DNA of 64,000 nucleotides from Benincasa hispida. Taxonomy: Eukaryota; Streptophyta; Magnoliopsida; Cucurbitales; Cucurbitaceae. Position numbers and translations under genes: made by a program. Below are positions 1-10,958 of the stretch, piece after piece; within the stretch, counting starts at the first letter, position 1, and every line of letters starts with the position of its first letter. The stretch lies in assembly GCF_009727055.1 (NCBI RefSeq), contig NC_052350.1, forward strand, positions 30,790,789 through 30,854,788, written 5' to 3'. The notes beneath the pieces are model-generated. The model did not search any database and was not told the DNA's origin. It saw nothing but the letters and a program-made list of their open reading frames with translations.

Positions 1-61
1 ATGAGGAAATGATGGTTAGTCTTATCCCCATATAGTGCATTCTGAACAAAAAGCCAACTGG

Positions 62-85
62 CGCCCTTGCATATGCAAAAGGGCG
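62..85. repeat. Short near-perfect palindrome
   Basis: CGCCCTT and AAGGGCG arms flank a palindromic core TTGCATATGCAA, so this stretch can form a hairpin. No gene is adjacent. Its function is unknown, and it may be part of a degenerate transposon end. Confidence 0.45.
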
Positions 86-174
86 AGTGGTCACTTACAA
101 TGAAAATGTAAAGAAAGCAAGCTAACTAAACTAATACAATATAGAATATGAAAGTAAGCTAGAAGGGGGTTGGA

Positions 175-1285
175 TTGGGCATGCGGCCATGGGCAACAGG
201 CAAGCATGACCGTTACACTTAGCACCCATCTGCACCGCCCGTGCACGTGTCCCATATCCATCTGCTGCCGACACTGCACACCCTCACCCCCAAACGCATG
301 CCCACACTCGGCCCAACATGCCTACGCCCATTTGCTACCTATTTGCAAAGCCCAAAACCGTTTTGGAGTTAGCAACTGATTTTTGGGGCCTAATTGATAT
401 TTTCTTGGATTTTTAGCCCTAAATTGATAATTTTGGATTTAAGGGCGATTTTAGGTAATTTTGGAATAATTAAGGAATTATTTTGCAAAAACCCTAAATT
501 TGGAAAAATTAGGGCTAAAAGGGACATTAAGGTGGAATTGGTTATCCTTAGGAAATATTTAAGCGAAATGTGAGTTTGTGGTCGATTACGGAATAAACAA
601 TTGGTTACAAGCCTAATTTCAGGTTAAGTTATAATCGGTGGAACTAGTGATCTGAGGAGAAGTTGGTTATATAACGATTTGTTTATTAAACTGCTAGAAT
701 TAGATAAATATGATTTATCTCTAGTTTGCAAGGAAGGTTTCTTATGTCGGATTTTCTATATAATTTCTATGGAAATAATTTGTTGGATTGGAATCTTTAG
801 ATTTGGTTTCATTATATTGAAAACTCATATTGTACTGTGGTTGATGGAAATGGATTTCAAATCACTATATTATGTACCCAAGTAATTTCAATGTGCCTCG
901 CGTACGTCTGACGGAAAATGTCAACATGTGCACATGAGACGAGAATTATTTATGTTGCGTATCTCAATACCAACGGGATAATGGGTAGGTTTGGTGCGAT
1001 TTTCCTAGACTGGATGGGTTTTACATGGATTTTATCTCTTATATGTTTAAGGGAACTTGTGATCATGTCATTTTACTATTATATATACTTCCAAGGTTCC
1101 TTGGCTATGACCATGTTTAAAATATATTTCATTTTTTGATGCCATGCCAATATTCATGAGAACATGTTTTATAAATGTCTAAAGGTAATCTACTTTCTTA
1201 TTAAAATTCCACTCCCTGGACTTCCCAGCTTATGTTTTCCAATGTTTTTATCCCCCTTCTAAGTAGCGAAAGAGTTCTAGACCTT
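175..1285 (+). repeat. LTR-like repeat, copy 1 (partner at 14197-15245)
   Basis: This block aligns almost base for base with 14197-15245. Both share the C-rich stretch near the start, the block around 'ccctaaatttggaaaaatta', and the end at 'aagtagcgaaagagttct'. The layout (C-rich stretch, then AT-rich body) resembles the LTR of a Gypsy-type element; the second copy ends in a typical GGTGTGACA terminus that is missing here. It breaks off at a (TA)n run near 1290. Bases 202-216 also match the 3' end of the LTR that ends at 14196. Confidence 0.7.
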
Positions 1286-1291
1286 CCAATG

Positions 1292-1912
1292 TCATTGTTG
1301 TATATATATATATATTTGAAAAGCTAACCTAAAATAAAAACCAATTAAAACAAAAATAAGCCCATACTCATAGTTAACCTCACTAACTTGTTCTTGTTGT
1401 GGCAGAAGATAAACGTCATCATCCGAATCGGTCCATACATATTCCATCACAAGGTCAAGCTTAGTGCCACAGACGCGTGATGGCTCTAAATGATTTCCTG
1501 CGCGCTTAGAAAATTCACTAGTATGTTCACACTTTAAATAATCCAACGCCTTACCTTGCTAAGAAATTTGAGGGACCATTGGTTCTGCAGGAACATCTAT
1601 GCTCATATCTCCACTGCTCACCTTGGCATCCTCAGAGGGTGATTCACAAGACTCCTCCAGTTTCCTAACTGATTCAGCAATTTGAGCGATCTGGTAACTC
1701 AAATTCTGAATTTCAGCTCTGACCTCACGTTCAAAATAGAGGTCATTCGGTTGGAAATTGAGGGGTTCTTGATAATAGTAGGGGCGTTCCTACACAAACT
1801 CACCAGAGTGATTAGAAAGTTCCCTAACTATATCCTCTAAAGAAAGACCTGTGTGGGTATACATGGCATTGGCAACGCTGCTTGGCCAACTAACTCCCAA
1901 GGAGGATGACAT
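1292..1912 (-). pseudogene. Degenerate gag-like reading frame of an LTR element
   Basis: One reading frame runs from an ATG at 1912 down to 1292 (about 207 codons) with two in-frame stops, near 1790 and 1562. The start reads MSSSLGVSWPSS; a later acidic, heptad-like part includes EREVRAEIQNLSYQIAQIAE and suggests a coiled coil. It lies about 250 bp inside the primer-binding site at 2163-2180 on the same strand, where an LTR element places its first ORF. I see no zinc knuckle, protease or polymerase motif. The product is best called an unclassified retroelement ORF. Confidence 0.5.
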
Positions 1913-2162
1913 CCGCACTTAGTGTCGTACAGATTCTGAACCTTCATATTAGTCAAATAATAGAGGTTAGTTCAGAAATTGATCTCTAAGGCCATGAATC
2001 TTTCTTACCTCTGGTAATTCCCATTGTTCCACATATGGAAGACCATACTTATTGATATTTCCTACCATAAAAGAACAAATAGAAACACAAAAGGAAAAAA
2101 AATATATATATTTTTTAAAGTTTAACAGTCAACTCTAACTAAAAGATATTAATCGGCTTGTT

Positions 2163-2180
2163 TCCCCGGCAACGACGCCA
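2163..2180 (-). other. Primer-binding site, tRNA-Asp type
   Basis: On the minus strand this reads TGGCGTCGTTGCCGGGGA, one base from the sequence complementary to the 3' end of plant tRNA-Asp (TGGCGCCGTTGCCGGGG). Seven bases separate it from the LTR end CCGAACA at 2187. This primer site is typical of Tat/Athila-like Gypsy elements. Confidence 0.75.
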
Positions 2181-2186
2181 TTTTTT

Positions 2187-3605
2187 TGTTCGGACTCGGT
2201 TCGGTGTCGTTTTAATTCCCAAAAAGGACCGCGAGGAATTTTTTTTTTAATCATTAAATTACTCCTATTACTTCTAAAACGTAGCAACAGTGATAAGTGC
2301 GAGGTCGAACCATAAAGAAGCGAAGAATTAATTTATTTTTGTGTTAGATTTGACTACAGGAAAAATAGTAAAAATGGGGTTTTGGTTTCGATTTAGGAAG
2401 ATGCAAGAAAACTAAATTGCAAGGGACATATCAAATGGTTATATGTCAAATAACTAATATTCGAATTATTCATGCATAGCTACTTAATTTGATAAGAACT
2501 AATCAATATCTACAAAGGCCTAAAATCAATTAGTCCAAACCAAATCGAGCGTCCTAATCCGTATCTGAGGTTGGAAAAACCATGCCCTAACTAGCCTACA
2601 TGCTTCTTGATGAAATTAGGTCATTAGAAGCCATAAAGAACTAGAAACACATGCATGAGAATCAAGGATTCAACTATATTGATTAAGTGTCAAGAAAGCC
2701 ATGTTCAAATAATCAAAATATTTCTTTAAATCTAGATTAAATGTACGATGAAAAAATTCAAGGTCAGCCTCTAATATGTGCTACAGAGGTAAATTCAAAG
2801 CATGGACGATTACAAGGATACGTGCGAGCCTGAATTTAACTAGCAAAGACATGCAATCGTGATAGGGTCATTAGACCAACACACAAAAGCAAATCTAAAT
2901 AATGCGAGATTAAAGAAAAACATAATTCTTAACTGAAGCACAAAATTGAACATATAACTCATTAAATTACAAAGAACACTTAGTCCAAGAACTAATCGAA
3001 AATTACCTCATTGATTCATAGACAAAGCAATCGGATATAATCCAATACAACTCCATAATCTAGAAAAGTAAATCTATTTTATGATACCGAAAACATAGAG
3101 GAAAAAAGAGAAATCAAGCCCTCTCATCGGCCTCCATGAAGAATTTCAGCGTTTTTAGAGTCTTTCTCAATACAATTCAACATATTTTTTACCTAGCAAA
3201 ATGAGACATTTATACAAAATTTTAGGGCAATGTTGCAATGCTATGGTTGAGCGTTGCAATGCTCACCGCGCATGTGCTTCTCCTTCGTCCGTTAAATGTC
3301 GTACCATCGCAACGCTCTAAAGGAGTGTTGCAACGCTATGCTACTATCTTACAGTGTTGGGCTTGACCATTGCGCGACGTTGTGACACTGATGCTGGGGG
3401 TATTTTAGTCATTTCCATTGCACGACGTTGTGACACTGATGCTGGGGGTATTTTAGTCATTTCACGTCCTTTGAAGCTTGGATATTGCAAATCGCTCCAA
3501 ATTAGCCTCGATCCTCTTGGTTGCTCGTTACCTACAAAATAGAGAAATAAACACATAAAATCCACTAACGAGTTTGAATTAAGTTAAGAATAATGACTAG
3601 CACAT
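2187..3605 (-). mobile_element. LTR of a Tat/Athila-like Gypsy element
   Basis: The LTR ends in ...CCGAACA next to the primer site at 2163-2180, so the element reads on the minus strand. Related sequence occurs at 6886-7960 (same orientation), 7970-8265 (inverted) and 10399-10740. It carries several GCAACGCT / GTTGCAATG motifs around 3230-3340. The upper limit is set where similarity to the Copia leader begins near 3610. No clean start of the LTR was found. Confidence 0.6.
3367..3462. repeat. 48-bp tandem duplication inside an LTR
   Basis: Two adjacent 48-bp units, 3367-3414 and 3415-3462, differ by one base (gcgcgacg versus gcacgacg). The near identity suggests a duplication more recent than the LTR itself. 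Confidence 0.9.
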
Positions 3606-3609
3606 GCAT

Positions 3610-5626
3610 GGGGATAGACGTCGTTAAATGACTAACAAAGGGCCGCCTAAAGCAAACCAGTAGGTGCAACATACGAATCTCACGGTCCAAACTAACGAAA
3701 GAGACTGCAGGATATGTTGACACATATCCTTCATCCACTTACTATGAAATACTTCCCTCATTCACCTTGTTATTAACTCATAAAAAACACTTTTCGTATG
3801 GAGGTCACTCCCAGGGTGACACAAAGCATCATATGAATCTCATGGTGTGAACTATGTGGAGACATGGCAGTTGAATATTTTTATCATATATTTGATTTAT
3901 GTTCGAACGACTTCCCCTTATTCACTGAAATCCAAATTTATGCAAATACTTTCCGTATAGAGGTCCAAGGTGAACTCTTAGGGACGTGAGAGAAAAAAAT
4001 AACGTATCGTATATGTTATTAATCTTTCACTGAAGTGTCTTATTAACTTTATCATATATAAGTTATTAAATTCCTATTGAAATGTTCTATTAATTTCGGT
4101 AAATTTATAATTAGGTTCTTTTTGGGTAAATTTATACTTAGGTTCTTTTCAGCTAATTAAAAAAACCCTAAGTCTATATGATTTATCCAAGTATAACACT
4201 TATAATTGGATTTTAACCTACAATGTCTAGGTGATAAATCGTTTTATTACCTCATACTATTCACATACGCTTATAAAATCGATTAACAACACTCAATTCT
4301 TCGGCCATAATCTCCAGGTAGGAGGTATTCTGTAGACCATCAACTTAAGAACCCCCAGCCTTAGACAGGATTATATACAAGTTGAGTTTGTAACTGTGAT
4401 TTATAAGATAGCGACCTATTTTAGCTATTAAAATAAGTGTTTAACTTACATGAACATGCAGTTATTCTTTGTTATGGATTTTAAATGTCCAACCCAATTT
4501 TATAACAGCTTAAAAAATTTTAGACATGCTAAACATCCACAACATACATCAAAGGCATTCAAATTTAATATAATAGTTATATTAAATAACATAAACCCTG
4601 AACATGCATTATACGTTGTAACAAATTATAATATATACATAATGCATGTAACATGCTTCCTATGGTAGGATTTTAAATCTACATGGCATACTGTATGCAC
4701 ATACAAGATTTATTTATAACATACATTACATGAATAAATATATAAACACATACTGATATGGTTTTAGTTTTGGCATAAACAAGCAACAAAGGCCTAAGTA
4801 TTACATAAATAGCAAGAAACAGCTCCAAATCGCTTCTGGACCGCTCGAGCCGCTCCAAACCGGACCCAAACAACTTGAACCAGATGTGAACCACCTGAAC
4901 CGAACCAATCAAAACCCTTTCGAAGGTGAACCGGGTCAAGTTTGAAGAAAATCGGTCAAACCGGTCAATCCTCGACGGTCCTTCCTTAGTCAACGGATTA
5001 AACTCGTCAAACCGTTTCAAAAATCTCGCTTAAACTCAATCTCTCCCTCCACCTTGATTCAAAATCTTGTTCGAACTTGATCTCTCGCTCGAAATTCCAT
5101 TAGAATTTCGCTCAAACTAGAAATCTTGCTCAAACTTGATTCAAAATCTCGCTTGAACTTGAAATCTCGCTCGAAAATTCCATCAGAATCTCGCTTGAAA
5201 CTTTGAAATTTGGCTGCTTGTACATGAAATCTTGCTAGAATTGTGAAAATCTCGCTTGAAAACATCTTGCTCTCACTCGAATGCTTGAAATCTCGCTCTC
5301 GCTTGAAATCTCTGACGAGATTTGAGCAAAAGCTGAAGAACTGGTTCCTTCTACTCAACCTTCTTTACTTGTTTCTTCAATTACAACTTAATTTCAACTC
5401 TAATGACTCCAAAAAAAATTGCAGACTCTTGAGCACACATATAAGTTAATCAAAAAAGGGCTGATTACAAATTTAATCAAGGAATCAAAGAGAAATTAAA
5501 TGCCAAAACTCAGAAAATCATATCAGTTTACCATTTTCAGAAAATCATATCAGTTTACCATTTTCATATATCTCATGATAAAACACCCACCACACCAAAA
5601 TTAAACCAAATTGAATGCTTAAATTA
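3610..5626 (-). mobile_element. Copia-family untranslated leader, copy A
   Basis: Reading on the minus strand from the primer site at 5627-5640, this matches leader sequence at 37650-38720, 56880-58388 and 62750-64000. Shared marks are the block with 'gcctttgtttgcttg', the block with 'gtatgccatgta', and a terminal block with the GTCAC/GTGAC hairpin. Two copies of the roughly 160-bp hairpin monomer lie at about 3740-3990. Gag is missing because the element is cut off near 3605. The track ORFs here are incidental. Confidence 0.7.
5050..5340. repeat. Minisatellite in leader copy A (ATCTCGCTTGAA type)
   Basis: Imperfect units of roughly 16-24 bp built on 'gaaatctcgctcgaaa' / 'aaatctcgcttgaa' repeat about a dozen times. 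It occupies the same place in the leader as the unrelated ACTCGATGCTCGATGG array of copy B at 35290-35443 and 37240-37560. Confidence 0.8.
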
Positions 5627-5640
5627 TGCTCTGATACCAA
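5627..5640 (-). other. Primer-binding site, initiator tRNA-Met type
   Basis: The minus strand reads TTGGTATCAGAGCA exactly, the standard plant Copia primer site. The LTR ends ...CTACTTCA at 5642. Confidence 0.88.
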
Positions 5641-5641
5641 T

Positions 5642-6885
5642 TGAAGTAGTATATCAGCATGCAGCGGAAGCAACAAGGATCAATAAGCATTCTAATTCAT
5701 TAATTTTGGCAATAAATAAAGTATGCACATACAATAATAAGAGGGTTTCATATCACACCTTTGTAAAACCTTTTTAATCTCGAATTCAGCTGTAAATCTT
5801 CTCCAATTCGTCTTGTGAACCACCTCAAGATCTTCCCTACTATTCTCTTGGAGTGAGTTGTGGGACTCAAAATAAGTTTGAATGAAAGAAATTTGGAGAA
5901 GAATACCACTGATGCAACTTGAAGAACACTTCTTCAACCTTACAAGTTTTCAACAAAACTTCAGCAAGTTCTAATAGTTTGCATGCCCAATTTCCACTTC
6001 CATCTTCTCTATTGATTGTAGGACATTCATGCAAAGAAGAAGGCTACATGAGATGCAGCTCATGATTGGTGAATTGAAGCAAGAGCAAGTGGGTTTTGAG
6101 TGAGCTGCTTGGTGGAGAAATCCCATATTTCTATTTTCTTGTGTTTTTTCCAATTTTGATAAAATGATTTCTAAAATCAATTTTATTTTTAAAAACTGAA
6201 AACATTTATTAATTTTACAAAGTTAATTTCATAAATTAATTTTATAATAAAATTAATAATAAATAATTAATTAAACAATTTAATTAATTCTAATTAATTT
6301 TGTATCAAATATTAAATTAATTTTACACAAATTCTACCTTCATGAATCCCTATTCATGAATTTAATATTTAAATCATATTTAATTATTAATTCTCCAATT
6401 CCGTTTAATTATAATTTGAACATTTCAAATTAACTTATCACGCTCCTCTAAAGTTAATCCATTTATGAGCTAGTAGGGGGACCTCGCGGACCTACAGATC
6501 ATGGACTCCAATCATCCGAGATTAATTGGCTAAACTTTTTACACCGAATTAATCCCCATTCCTTAACTAATGGGTCACTCCACTAAAGCCCATAGTTGCG
6601 CTCCCCCTCACTGTAGATATGTTATGTCCACATGATTTAACCATATTTAGTAAGTCAACCCTTCACAGGTTGTTCGTAATAACAACTGGGTCAAATGTCT
6701 ATTTTACCCCTGAGATTACGTCTTATTCCATAAGTTTCTACTGATTCTCTAATGAACAATTGGTTTATGATCCAGTCACTAAACCAGATTCCTCTCGGCT
6801 CAATGAGAGAGTGGGGTCCCTTGTTCAAGACCTGGATTCAGTACTTAAGAGGACAACCTTTCTCCTATCCTTAAATCGGGTTGGC
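5642..6885 (-). mobile_element. Copia LTR (copy A), proximal part
   Basis: This is the 3' part of a minus-strand LTR homologous to 35444-37239 and to 33034-35013. Similarity stops near 6885, where a Tat-like LTR fragment begins. The distal part resumes at 8266-8473. About 420 bp, matching 33270-33690, is absent between the two parts, so the interruption came with a deletion. Confidence 0.7.
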
Positions 6886-7960
6886 TTCCCCAGTAACAAT
6901 GCCATTTTTTACAGAGCCTGAAACTTACGTCGTTAATAAGCTTCAAACTTGATCAAAAGAAAATTTGTATATACCGAAATACTCCTATTACTACTTCAAC
7001 GTAGAAATAGTGGTAAGTCCGAGTCGATCCGAAGGGAAGTATGATTTGTTTCGTTAAGGTAATTTCTTAACTAGAGTGATAAATGGGGGGTTTCGTGTGG
7101 AAGAGATATATGCGTGAAATTAAAAATAAAAAGGTAAATGTAATCTAGAATAGGAGACAATCTAATTTCTAGGGCAAGAGAGAGTTTCCTATGCAATTTC
7201 TTTCATTAGGCATCAATTAATTACACTGAATCTCTCAACCCCTCAACCTATTAGAAAATCTAATAGCTCAATTAGCCAAATTCGATATTAAACCAAATTA
7301 GCCCTAATTCAAGTTAAAACACTTCCTTCTTAGCGACATACAAGTTAAAATTGAATTGAATTACGAAATGGTTCAATTGTTGAGACATACTACAAGTCGA
7401 AAAAGTCATATCTTATAGCATGGTTTATTTAGAAAAGATTATATTAGGGCATATGTGCATTTGGTCAGAAAAAGTCTAGACTTAACACATGCGATCCTAA
7501 TATGCACAGCTAAATCAATCGATATTGTGTAAGCTATGATGATTTTTGAACAAGAATTTCAATAAACTAATTTGTCAAATCAATTTATAAAAAATCCTTT
7601 GAGATTCAATCAAATCATCCCAAAGAGTTCACAACAGTTCAATTAAATTAATTAGAAAACATTCAAAAAAAATAAACATAGGGCTCTTGCTCAAAAGAAA
7701 TTAGATAGGAGTTACCTCTAATTCATATATAAATCTGAGATAGCATCCAATCCGTCGATTACAACCCAAAATAAAAATAAAAACTAACCTAAAGATACTA
7801 AAATCTGAAGGGAAAAAGAGAAGATTGAAGTTTATCTTTAGCCTCTATCAGTTTAGCCTCCAAAAGTTAGCATATTTTGACCTAAAACAAAAGAGGAATA
7901 TTTATACAAAATCAGGAAAGCATCGCAACACAAGAAATAGCGTTGCAATGTTGAAGCGGC
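6886..7960 (-). mobile_element. Tat-like LTR fragment interrupting the Copia LTR
   Basis: A decayed primer site (minus strand TGGCATTGTTACTGGGGA, near 6890-6913) is followed by sequence homologous to 2187-3300, including 'actcctattacta' and 'gttacctc...attcata' blocks in the same order. A GCAACAC/GTTGCAATG motif lies near 7925-7950. Confidence 0.6.
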
Positions 7961-7969
7961 TAAAGGGGG

Positions 7970-8265
7970 GAGAGGCCATGACTTCTTCCTTATCCTTTAT
8001 GTTTTCAGTATCCTTAGGTTAATTTTTGTTTTATTTTCGGATTATGGACGTGCGTTAGAACGTATCTCGTTGGTTTGTCTATGAATCGAAGAGGTAATCC
8101 TTTCATTTAGTTCTTGGATCGAGCATTCTTGTAATTTGATAAGTTTTCTGTTAAACTTTGTGCTTTAAGTTAGAATTTTGTTTTTCTTGAAATCTTGCAT
8201 CATTTAGATTTGTTTTTGTGTGTTGGATTGACGCCCCTATCATACTCTTTTTTAGAGCTATCAAC
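7970..8265 (+). mobile_element. Inverted copy of a Tat-like LTR segment
   Basis: The reverse complement aligns with 2860-3120 (for example 'caacacacaaaa', 'caaatctaaat', 'gattcatagacaaa'). The same LTR segment also lies just to the left at about 7600-7830 in the other orientation, so together they form a large imperfect inverted repeat. Confidence 0.65.
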
Positions 8266-8473
8266 TATAGACCATTTAGGCTATCACCTAAACATAATCT
8301 ACTTGTATGTCTCCACATACATGTTTAAGTTTCATAAAATAACCTTGGACCTTAGTTTATTGGATTGAATTAATGTAGTCTAAATGTTAATAAGATACTT
8401 TTTATTTTATTAGATATGTAATTTGTCTTTACAGACCATAGGATACATGAGATTTAGGACATAAATTCGAACA
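8266..8473 (-). mobile_element. Copia LTR (copy A), distal part
   Basis: On the minus strand it begins TGTTCGAATTTATGTCC, parallel to the LTR start TGTTGGGGTTTATGTCC at 37239. It also contains 'gtggagacata', matching 33220-33235. It is the start of the LTR whose other part lies at 5642-6885. Confidence 0.6.
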
Positions 8474-8516
8474 CGCTCAACATGATATATAAATGATCCT
8501 ACTAGAGTTTTAGTTC

Positions 8517-8525
8517 AAGTGGGAG
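8517..8525 (+). other. Polypurine tract before a Copia LTR
   Basis: AAGTGGGAG lies 2 bp before the LTR start TGTTGG at 8528. This is the usual plus-strand primer position for Copia elements and marks 8528 as the start of a 3' LTR. Confidence 0.6.
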
Positions 8526-8527
8526 TT

Positions 8528-10398
8528 TGTTGGTTTTCATGTCCTAAAAAATCGTGGTTTGTAAACAATGAACATATTCTTTTTTTGCAATAAAGTTGTT
8601 ATTGAGGTATATTCAGTAAAGATGTTATTGAATATGTGAATTGCATTTAAAAACCCTAAATCCAATAAACTGAGAATCTTTGGCTATGATAAGAATAGTT
8701 TAACTATATGTGGAGACATAAAAGTGGATCAAGTTGGAGTAAATAGATAAACGGTATACAGTATAAGGATTAGGTCAGGTAGCTCATCCTTTGGACACTA
8801 TGAAAGTGAAACGACTTTGTTTTTTATACAAACGATGTGATCCTAAACCATTCATGTAAAGACATGTGAGTAGAAGCATCCTATGCAATGAGTTTGCATA
8901 AGATTGGACCGTAAAATAATCACTTTTACTTTATAACGTTGTTATTGTTAAGAGTGACTATTTCAATACGATGACCTAGGTAACTCGATCTTCATCCTGA
9001 GCTAACTATGAACTCCTGTTTATTCAAGATTATTCTTTAATCTGCATAGGTGAGAGTGGCCCGAATTCACCAGCTCATAAGTCCCCATTTTAGGGATAAG
9101 AACCTAAACCCTACTAAACCCTAAACCCTAAACCTTATACCTTAAGCCCTAAGTGTTAACTCCAGATTTTGAACAAGGGGCCTCACCCTCTCATTCGCCT
9201 GAGAGGGACTCAATTTTGTGGTTGGACCACAAACCAATTATTTATTAAAGGATCAGTGGGACTTAAGTAACAAGATGTAGTTACAGGGGTAAAAGAGTAA
9301 TTTTGACCCAGTTGTAATTTCAAACAACCTGTGAAGGGTCACTAATAATGGTTATATCGAGTGAGCAAAAATATATCTATAGTGAGGATAGTGTAGCTAT
9401 TGGGCTATAATGGACTGTCCTAGTAGTTAACGAATGTTGGTTAACTAGGTTAAAAAGTTTAACCAGTTAATCTCAGATCGTTGCAGCTCATGATTTGTAA
9501 GAAGGTCTCTTTGCTAGCTCATATTGGACTAAACTTTAGAATAGTGCAATGAGAAAATTTCAATTGTTCAAATTTGGCTTAGGAAATAACCGTTAATTAT
9601 ATTTGATATACTTAATGTCTTGGAGAATTGAAAATATTTAAATATGATTTATATTTTACACATGAATAGGGATTCATGTTTGGGATTGTTGTTATTAATT
9701 TAATATTTGATATTAAATTAATATTATTAATTAAATTCTTTAATTAATTATTAAAATTAATTTTATAATTTAATATTTGATATTAAATTTTAATTAGTTA
9801 AATTATTTAATTAATTATTTAAAGTTAATTTTATTTCAAATCAATTAATTGAATTGATTTTATGAAAAATTCAATTAATATTAAATTTTAGAAATTCAAT
9901 ATTAATTAAATTTTAGATTGTGGATTTTCCCACATTTGGTTTTCAACAACACCTCATATCTTACTATAACTTGTTCAAATTGTTGCTTAATTTGTTGTCA
10001 ATCAGTGGTAAATTGATATTGCATGATTTCTTCTTTAAATAGAAAAATAATTGGCTGAGAATGGGTTAAGAATTTTGGTTAGTGAAACTGGAATTCTATC
10101 TCAACATTCAAAAAACTCCAAACTCTCTAAATCTCTTTTCCCCTCAAAATTCATTATAAAATTGGATACCACAATCCGTTCTAAGGTCAGAGAATAGTGG
10201 GAAAGACTTTAGCGATAGTCTACAAAGTGTTCGTGATCAAAAATAAGGAGAGAGCAACTTTAATTTTAAGTTACATTAAGGTTTCCTCTTTAAATTTTGT
10301 TTTTCTAGTTTTGAACTTGAATGCTTTATCCTTCAATTATTGAAATTAGACTGCTTAAGTTTCTAATTGCTTCCGTTTGCATGTTTCTAATTCCATCA
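8528..10398 (+). mobile_element. Copia LTR, plus strand, about 1.87 kb
   Basis: It starts TGTTGGTTTTCATGTCC and ends ...TTCCATCA. It matches the LTR at 33034-35013 in order: the 'gtggagacataaaagtggatca' region, 'ctcattcgcctgagaggg', the (TTAAT)-rich region, and the terminal 'gcttccg'. The bases after the end (AATGGTA) match only the start of a Met primer site. The preceding polypurine tract argues for a 3' LTR. An AT-rich stretch at 9580-9910 is part of the LTR. Confidence 0.7.
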
Positions 10399-10740
10399 AA
10401 TGGTACGCTCTAAGCAACGCTACAACGCTCTTTAAAACCTTGCTTTCCAGTCTACAACATAAAGGGACAACGTCGCGACGCTATGCATTATGTTGTCCTG
10501 TCTCTTTGAATTTTGGCCTTTTCATCTCCTTTCTTCACTCTCTTTGATCCATTGCTTAGTTTTGACTTCTTTAAGCTGTCCTTTTTTACTCATTTTAACT
10601 ATATTTCAATTCTCAATCATAAACTTTAAAAATCACTAGCGAACACATCAAATCTCATAAAATCACATGAAAAACCACTCTAAATATAAGGCAAATGATG
10701 TGAATTTTGTGTGCATTCCAGCCCTCTTGAGTTCTATAAA
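10399..10740 (+). mobile_element. Tat-like LTR segment with GCAACGCT motifs
   Basis: It contains GCAACGCTACAACGCTC and CGTCGCGACG motifs like those at 3230-3340, followed by 'ctttgaa' and later blocks like 3470-3590. No open reading frame is present. Limits are approximate. Confidence 0.45.
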
Positions 10741-10958
10741 AATTATTTGAAGTGGCGGTTGTTGAATTTTTTTTTAATTAATTTTGAAAATCTGCTGAAA
10801 AGTAGGGAGAGATTGTTGTCGAACAGCCCAAGGGTGCCCAACCTAGCCTCCTAGCCAGCCCACCCTGTGCATCTACGCTCGCCCTTGCATGTACACATCC
10901 CGCGTGCCATCTAACACGTCTCATGCCCAGACCCACGCACACGCCCCTCAATGCTTAG
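10741..10958 (+). repeat. C-rich left part of the outer LTR-like repeat
   Basis: A C-rich block (about 10830-10950) precedes the insertion of the non-autonomous element. Bases 10954-10958 are CTTAG, the left target duplication of that insertion. The continuation of the host repeat is at 14197. Its own left end could not be placed. Confidence 0.5.
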
